Assembly (NCBI GenBank): GCA_019186985.1
Contig: JABARQ010000024.1
Coordinates: 1 to 64,000, forward strand
DNA: 64,000 bases
Direction: 5' to 3'
DNA from: Prosthecobacter sp.
Lineage (GTDB): Bacteria; Verrucomicrobiota; Verrucomicrobiia; Verrucomicrobiales; Verrucomicrobiaceae
Shown: positions 60,423 to 64,000 of the stretch, piece after piece
How the letters are laid out: the number at the start of each line of letters is the position of its first letter
How positions within the stretch are numbered: the first letter of the stretch is position 1
Program-made: the position numbers and the translations under genes
The notes under the pieces: generated by a model
What the model was told of the DNA's origin: nothing
The model's input: the letters and a program-made list of their open reading frames with translations, nothing else
Database searches by the model: none

Positions 60423-61070
60423 TCAGTCCACGGCCGAACCGGAAGTTGCGGCGGCAAATCCGGCCAGGCTGCACAGCCTGACCAGTTCGGCGACGGACTG
60501 CGCCTGCATCTTCTCCAGGACACGGGCCCGGTGCACCTTCACCGTCTTCTCCACGATGTCGAGCTCCGCCGCGATCTGCTTGTTGAGGGCTCCCGTGATG
60601 ACCCAGGACATCACCTGCAGCTCACGTTCCGTGAGCTCCGCCATCCGGTCGCGCACCTGCCGCACCTGCCTGTCCGAGGAGAGTTCGGCACGATGCCTTT
60701 CCAGCGCCTCGCCAATCGCGCGGAGGAGGTCGGCGTTGTCGAAGGGCTTGGTCAGGAAGGTGACGGCTCCATGCTTCATCGCACGCACGGTGGATGGAAT
60801 GTCCCCGTTGCCGCTGATGAAGATCATGGGACAGCGCGCAGCGCCCTGCTGAAGGTGCTGCTGAAGCTCCAGGCCGCTCAAACCCGGCATCTGCAGGTCC
60901 ACGACCAGGCAGGCCGGACGCATGAGCGGCCCCTTTTGCACCTCGATGAACTCCTCCGCCGAACCATAGCTGTGTCCTTCAAAGCCGGTCTGCCGCACCA
61001 GCCTGAGCAGGCTGCGGCAGATGGACGGGTCATCATCCACGATAAAGACGACGGGGGTTGCAGGACTCAT
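60423..61070 (-). CDS. FixJ-like response regulator
   Basis: A 215-residue regulator with a receiver (D58 in VVDLQMPGLSGLELQ, switch Ser in IFISGNGD, Lys in FLTKPFDN) and a C-terminal LuxR/NarL-type HTH (LTERELQVMSWVITGALNKQ, then IAAELDIVEKTVKVHRARVL). It has the canonical FixJ linker length. It is the obvious candidate to bind the four local palindromes. ATG 61070 starts the receiver; the frame is open further upstream without domain content. Confidence 0.9.
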   Translation of the reverse strand: MSPATPVVFIVDDDPSICRSLLRLVRQTGFEGHSYGSAEEFIEVQKGPLMRPACLVVDLQMPGLSGLELQQHLQQGAARCPMIFISGNGDIPSTVRAMKHGAVTFLTKPFDNADLLRAIGEALERHRAELSSDRQVRQVRDRMAELTERELQVMSWVITGALNKQIAAELDIVEKTVKVHRARVLEKMQAQSVAELVRLCSLAGFAAATSGSAVD

Positions 61071-61144
61071 GGGATCCGGATGGGTTGACCCGGAAGTCAC
61101 CCAGATCCCCGAACTGCACAACCAGAGAGTGTGGCAGACCGCGC

Positions 61145-61969
61145 TCAACGGCTGATGCTTCCGGCCGTGCTGCGCAGGCCCATCCTTCGTCCGTTCAGAG
61201 GCTGAAGCGGCCTGCTGGTCGGGCCGAGCACCCTGGCGAACGTCTCCATCTGCCGGCCGCTGGCGGAAATGGGATCCCGGAAGACCAGCCACTCGACATT
61301 TTCGGAACAGGGCGGCGTGGTCAGCGAACCCATGTAGGTGTAGGAGGCGTTCGTGGCCGGCAGGTGGAAGGCCAGTTCCAGCCTGACATCAGACAGATCG
61401 GCCGAATCCCCCCTGGCCTTCGGCAGGTGACGGATGATCTTGGCAAGGTTTTCGTTCTCAGGCCCCTCCTGAAACAACGCGGCCACCACGGCGAACCTGC
61501 CCTGGGAATCCTGGTGAACAAAATGCACCTCCAGGGGAAAGCGGCTGCCGTCGATGGCATGCTCGCTTGGCGTGTGAAAATGAAACTGCTTCAACTTGTA
61601 GACGCCGCGCTCCGTGGTCAGCGTGCTGCCTTCGTCCACCGTCACCTGGATGGTGTGACCGTTGTCCACGATGTCGGTGACATGCTCATGATGGGCGATT
61701 TTCAGGGACGTTGTCCGGTAGTCGATCCGCCAGGCGCCGGATTCCCCTGCACTGTTCTGGACAATGTCCACCGGCGACTGCTCCCTTCCCTCGCCGCAGG
61801 CGGCGTAGGCGGGGCTGAGCCGGGGCCAGTATTCCGGACCGCCCTCGCCCTCATACCCCCAATGGGCGGCCAAGGAATGGCCGGGATGAACGGGGGCGGA
61901 TTCCGCAGCCGGCCTGCGGCAGGCGGACAGGGATGCCAGCAGGGGCAGGACCAGGAGGCAAGGCTTCAT
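61145..61969 (-). CDS. alpha-class carbonic anhydrase, exported
   Basis: A 274-residue alpha-carbonic anhydrase with a lipoprotein-like signal (LLASLSAC). The three zinc-binding His are H130 and H132 in QFHFHTPSEH and H149 in EVHFVHQD. The proton-shuttle region and TPPCSENVEWLV are present. It interconverts CO2 and bicarbonate in the periplasm. A regulon palindrome lies 35 bp before the start; the FixJ-like regulator follows in the same unit. Confidence 0.92.
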   Translation of the reverse strand: MKPCLLVLPLLASLSACRRPAAESAPVHPGHSLAAHWGYEGEGGPEYWPRLSPAYAACGEGREQSPVDIVQNSAGESGAWRIDYRTTSLKIAHHEHVTDIVDNGHTIQVTVDEGSTLTTERGVYKLKQFHFHTPSEHAIDGSRFPLEVHFVHQDSQGRFAVVAALFQEGPENENLAKIIRHLPKARGDSADLSDVRLELAFHLPATNASYTYMGSLTTPPCSENVEWLVFRDPISASGRQMETFARVLGPTSRPLQPLNGRRMGLRSTAGSISR

Positions 61970-62004
61970 GCCCGAATCCTCCCCCAGGGAGCACTCCGGC
62001 ACCA

Positions 62005-62020
62005 TTGGACCTTGGCCCAA
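62005..62020. promoter_or_regulatory. regulon palindrome, site 4
   Basis: TTGGACCTTGGCCCAA, 35 bp before the carbonic anhydrase start and 37 bp past the stop of the histidine kinase gene. Confidence 0.7.
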
Positions 62021-62056
62021 CAAACCATGAATCAACATGGACCGGGACGGCCTGCC

Positions 62057-63877
62057 TCAAACCGCCGGGAGCGTGATTCTGAACAAGGCGCCGCCTCCAG
62101 GCGGGTTTTCACCGCTCAGCTCGCCCTCAAAGCGCCTGATGATGCCATGGCTGATCGCCAGGCCAAGCCCCAGGCCCCCCGGCTTGGTGGTGACAAAGGC
62201 CTCAAACAATCGCGCCTTCATTTCCGCAGGAATGCCGGGGCCGTTGTCACGCACACTGAGGATGACGCTGCCGACGGCGCTGCGGGTGCTGATGTGAATC
62301 CTCGCATCACGGCTGCCCGCAGCCTTCATGGCATCCAGGCTGTTGAGGATGAGGTTGATGAGCACCTGCTGGATTTCCACACGCCCGGCCATGACCTGGG
62401 GAGGCGCCTCCTCAAGGTCGAGTTCAATCCTCGCCTTCTTCACCACGATCTCGCTGTGCAGCAGGCCGCAGACCTGGTTGACGGCGTCATTCAGGTCCAC
62501 CGGCTGCAGCTCCATCACGGCGTCCTTCTTGAACATCGCACGCATGCCATGGATGATGCCCCCGGCCCTCTTGGCATCGGACACCACGTCCTCCATGATG
62601 GCCTCGATCTCGGCAAGGTCGACCTTGCCCTCCCGGATCATGCTGTGCCCGACCTGTGCGTTGCTCAGGATGGCCGCAAGCGGCTGGTTGAGTTCATGGG
62701 CGATGGTTCCAGCCAGCTCGCCCAGCATGCTCACCCTGGAGAGATGCGTGAGGTCCTGCCTTTGCTGGGCAAGCTCCTGCTCGGACTGCTTGCGGCTGGT
62801 GATGTCCAGGGACACGCCGCGCAGCAGCAGAGGCCTGCCGGACGGGTCACGCTCCAGCCTGCCGGCGGCGGCGATCCAGCGCTCCGCTCCATCGGGCAGC
62901 ACAACCCGGTATTCAGCCGCGAAGGGAGTTGAATCCAGCAGGGTCCGCTCAACCTCCACGGCCACCGCCTGGCGGTCGTCGGGATGCACGGTTTCCGTGA
63001 ACCTTTGAAAGTCGACCTCCTCATCCGGAGGAATGCCATAGATCCTGCGTCCGTCGGAGGTGGTCCAGATCAGGTTCGTCGCGATGTTCCATTCCCAGGG
63101 CGCGAGTCGGGCCGCAGTGGCGGCCATTTCAAATCTCTGCTCGCTGGCCTGCAGGCTGCGCGCCAGATGCGCCGCACGCAGGACGTCACGGCTCAGTTCA
63201 AAGCCCATGACGATGAGCAGGAGCAGAAAGCTCATGGTGACGGCGACAGGCAGCGCGATCACCTGGGCGACCACCAGGGATGCCTGGGTCAATCCTGCGG
63301 TCACGATGAGCACGATGCCCGCACCGATCGTCACCACACGCCTGCGTCCCTCACCGCCCCCCACCCGCCACAACCGCCAGGAGGCATCTATGAAATACCC
63401 CGTCCACACCAGCGCCGCCACATGCTCAACCCACAGCCAGTGTCCGATCTCACCGGCAGGCGCGGAAACCGTCTCGCCCAGGAAGCTTATTTTTCGCAGG
63501 CTCGTGACGGATTCAAAGAACAGCCCGTGCGGACGGAGGAGGTTGACACCAAGCGCAAGGGCACGCGTCACCAGGGAGGTCACCAGAAGCCACCGCCGCC
63601 CGGTTCCAAAGTAGGAATGCACCAGCAGCAGCACGGAGGCGATGGTGAGCGAGATCGGCACCAGGGCCCAGCGCGCCGCCTCTCCAAAGGCCTCGGGACT
63701 CTCCGCCCGCATCATCGCCAGGTCGAAGAACGGATAGGCGGACATGCTGAGCGCCGCGAGCGCAAACCAGAGCTCGGCACGCACCTTCCGGTCGGACAGC
63801 CAGACCATGCCGTGGATCACCGCCAGCGAGAGCGATGCGGCGGAGGCCATGGACCAGAGGACGGTGATGAGGCTCAT
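62057..63877 (-). CDS. membrane PAS sensor histidine kinase
   Basis: A 606-residue kinase. Seven or so N-terminal membrane helices (residues 5-225) form a 7TMR-like sensor. A PAS domain (about 248-362; WEWNIATNLIWTTSDGRRIY, HPDDRQAVAVEVERTL) leads into HisKA with H394 in GTIAHELNQPLAAIL. HATPase_c follows with N-box NLILNSLDAMKAAG, DNGPGIP and GLGLGLAISHGI. It belongs to the FixL/DctB-like group that pairs with FixJ-type regulators such as the two just downstream. No palindrome precedes it in the window. Confidence 0.9.
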   Translation of the reverse strand: MSLITVLWSMASAASLSLAVIHGMVWLSDRKVRAELWFALAALSMSAYPFFDLAMMRAESPEAFGEAARWALVPISLTIASVLLLVHSYFGTGRRWLLVTSLVTRALALGVNLLRPHGLFFESVTSLRKISFLGETVSAPAGEIGHWLWVEHVAALVWTGYFIDASWRLWRVGGGEGRRRVVTIGAGIVLIVTAGLTQASLVVAQVIALPVAVTMSFLLLLIVMGFELSRDVLRAAHLARSLQASEQRFEMAATAARLAPWEWNIATNLIWTTSDGRRIYGIPPDEEVDFQRFTETVHPDDRQAVAVEVERTLLDSTPFAAEYRVVLPDGAERWIAAAGRLERDPSGRPLLLRGVSLDITSRKQSEQELAQQRQDLTHLSRVSMLGELAGTIAHELNQPLAAILSNAQVGHSMIREGKVDLAEIEAIMEDVVSDAKRAGGIIHGMRAMFKKDAVMELQPVDLNDAVNQVCGLLHSEIVVKKARIELDLEEAPPQVMAGRVEIQQVLINLILNSLDAMKAAGSRDARIHISTRSAVGSVILSVRDNGPGIPAEMKARLFEAFVTTKPGGLGLGLAISHGIIRRFEGELSGENPPGGGALFRITLPAV

Positions 63878-64000
63878 GACGCCTTTCAAGCATCCGCCAC
63901 CTGGTCTCACAATGATTATTTGACCATGCCACGGCCTGCCCGCCGGCATTTCCACACTTCTGGTTCGTCAGACGCCGCCCCCGGTCCCCCACGTTGTCGT

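Noticed and set aside
1..64000. CRISPR arrays, phage genes, integrases and complete insertion sequences
   Set aside because: I looked for regular short repeats, Cas-like proteins and recombinase or transposase motifs and saw none. The 34-bp repeats occur only twice, 5.8 kb apart.

Overview
The window reads as a chromosomal segment of a free-living, GC-rich member of the PVC group, most likely Verrucomicrobiota. The pointers are a PVC-type membrane-bound dehydrogenase fused to cytochrome c, a Cys-type sulfatase, many short Verrucomicrobia-style lipoproteins and many starts without a clear Shine-Dalgarno sequence. This is inference from gene content; there is no 16S rRNA here. Coding is dense and there is no phage, integrase, complete insertion sequence or CRISPR array.

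Layout. 1-9.6 kb: housekeeping and envelope genes (ammonium transporter start, methyltransferase, RND/MMPL exporter, L,D-transpeptidase, RRM protein, exopolysaccharide-initiating sugar transferase, Maf). 9.8-19.25 kb: a ten-gene co-directional catabolic operon with several overlapping genes (class III aminotransferase, MlrC-type M81 metallopeptidase, RidA, amidohydrolase, two SDRs, sialidase-fold protein, HpcH/HpaI aldolase, a subclass B3-like metallo-beta-lactamase and an aldo/keto reductase). 19.26-25.01 kb: a lower-GC three-gene island matching the Shango anti-phage system, bracketed by 34-bp direct repeats (33/34 identical) that complete the 3' ends of the two convergent host genes it separates.

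25.0-34.9 kb: a PAS-AraC regulator; an operon ending in a bifunctional OlsF-like ornithine-lipid acyltransferase, with two unannotated cysteine-containing microproteins; a LysR-flanked redox group (tautomerase, AhpD-like protein, NrtS, NTF2-like, PPOX-like, DsrE); and an ECF sigma/zinc anti-sigma pair. 35-47 kb: PVC dehydrogenase and xylose isomerase sharing a 37-bp upstream element, a Fic AMPylase with a palindrome over its start region, a phytanoyl-CoA-dioxygenase-like protein, a Tgt with a methyltransferase-like C-terminal extension, a YidE-type transporter, PolX, tRNA-Val and a broken antitoxin.

47.2-63.9 kb: a large minus-strand envelope/secretion locus (lipase-like lipoprotein, OprB-like porin, a repeat-rich surface protein, DUF3313, DUF4105, sulfatase, SYLF lipoprotein, COG4313-like outer-membrane protein, alpha-carbonic anhydrase) together with a 7TM-PAS histidine kinase, a FixJ-like regulator and a receiver-only regulator. 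Four copies of one 16-bp palindrome (TTGGACCTWGGSCCAA in one orientation or the other) precede the apparent transcription units, three of them 35-39 bp before a start codon. This suggests a locally encoded, self-contained regulon, which I regard together with the repeat-bounded Shango island as the most interesting content.
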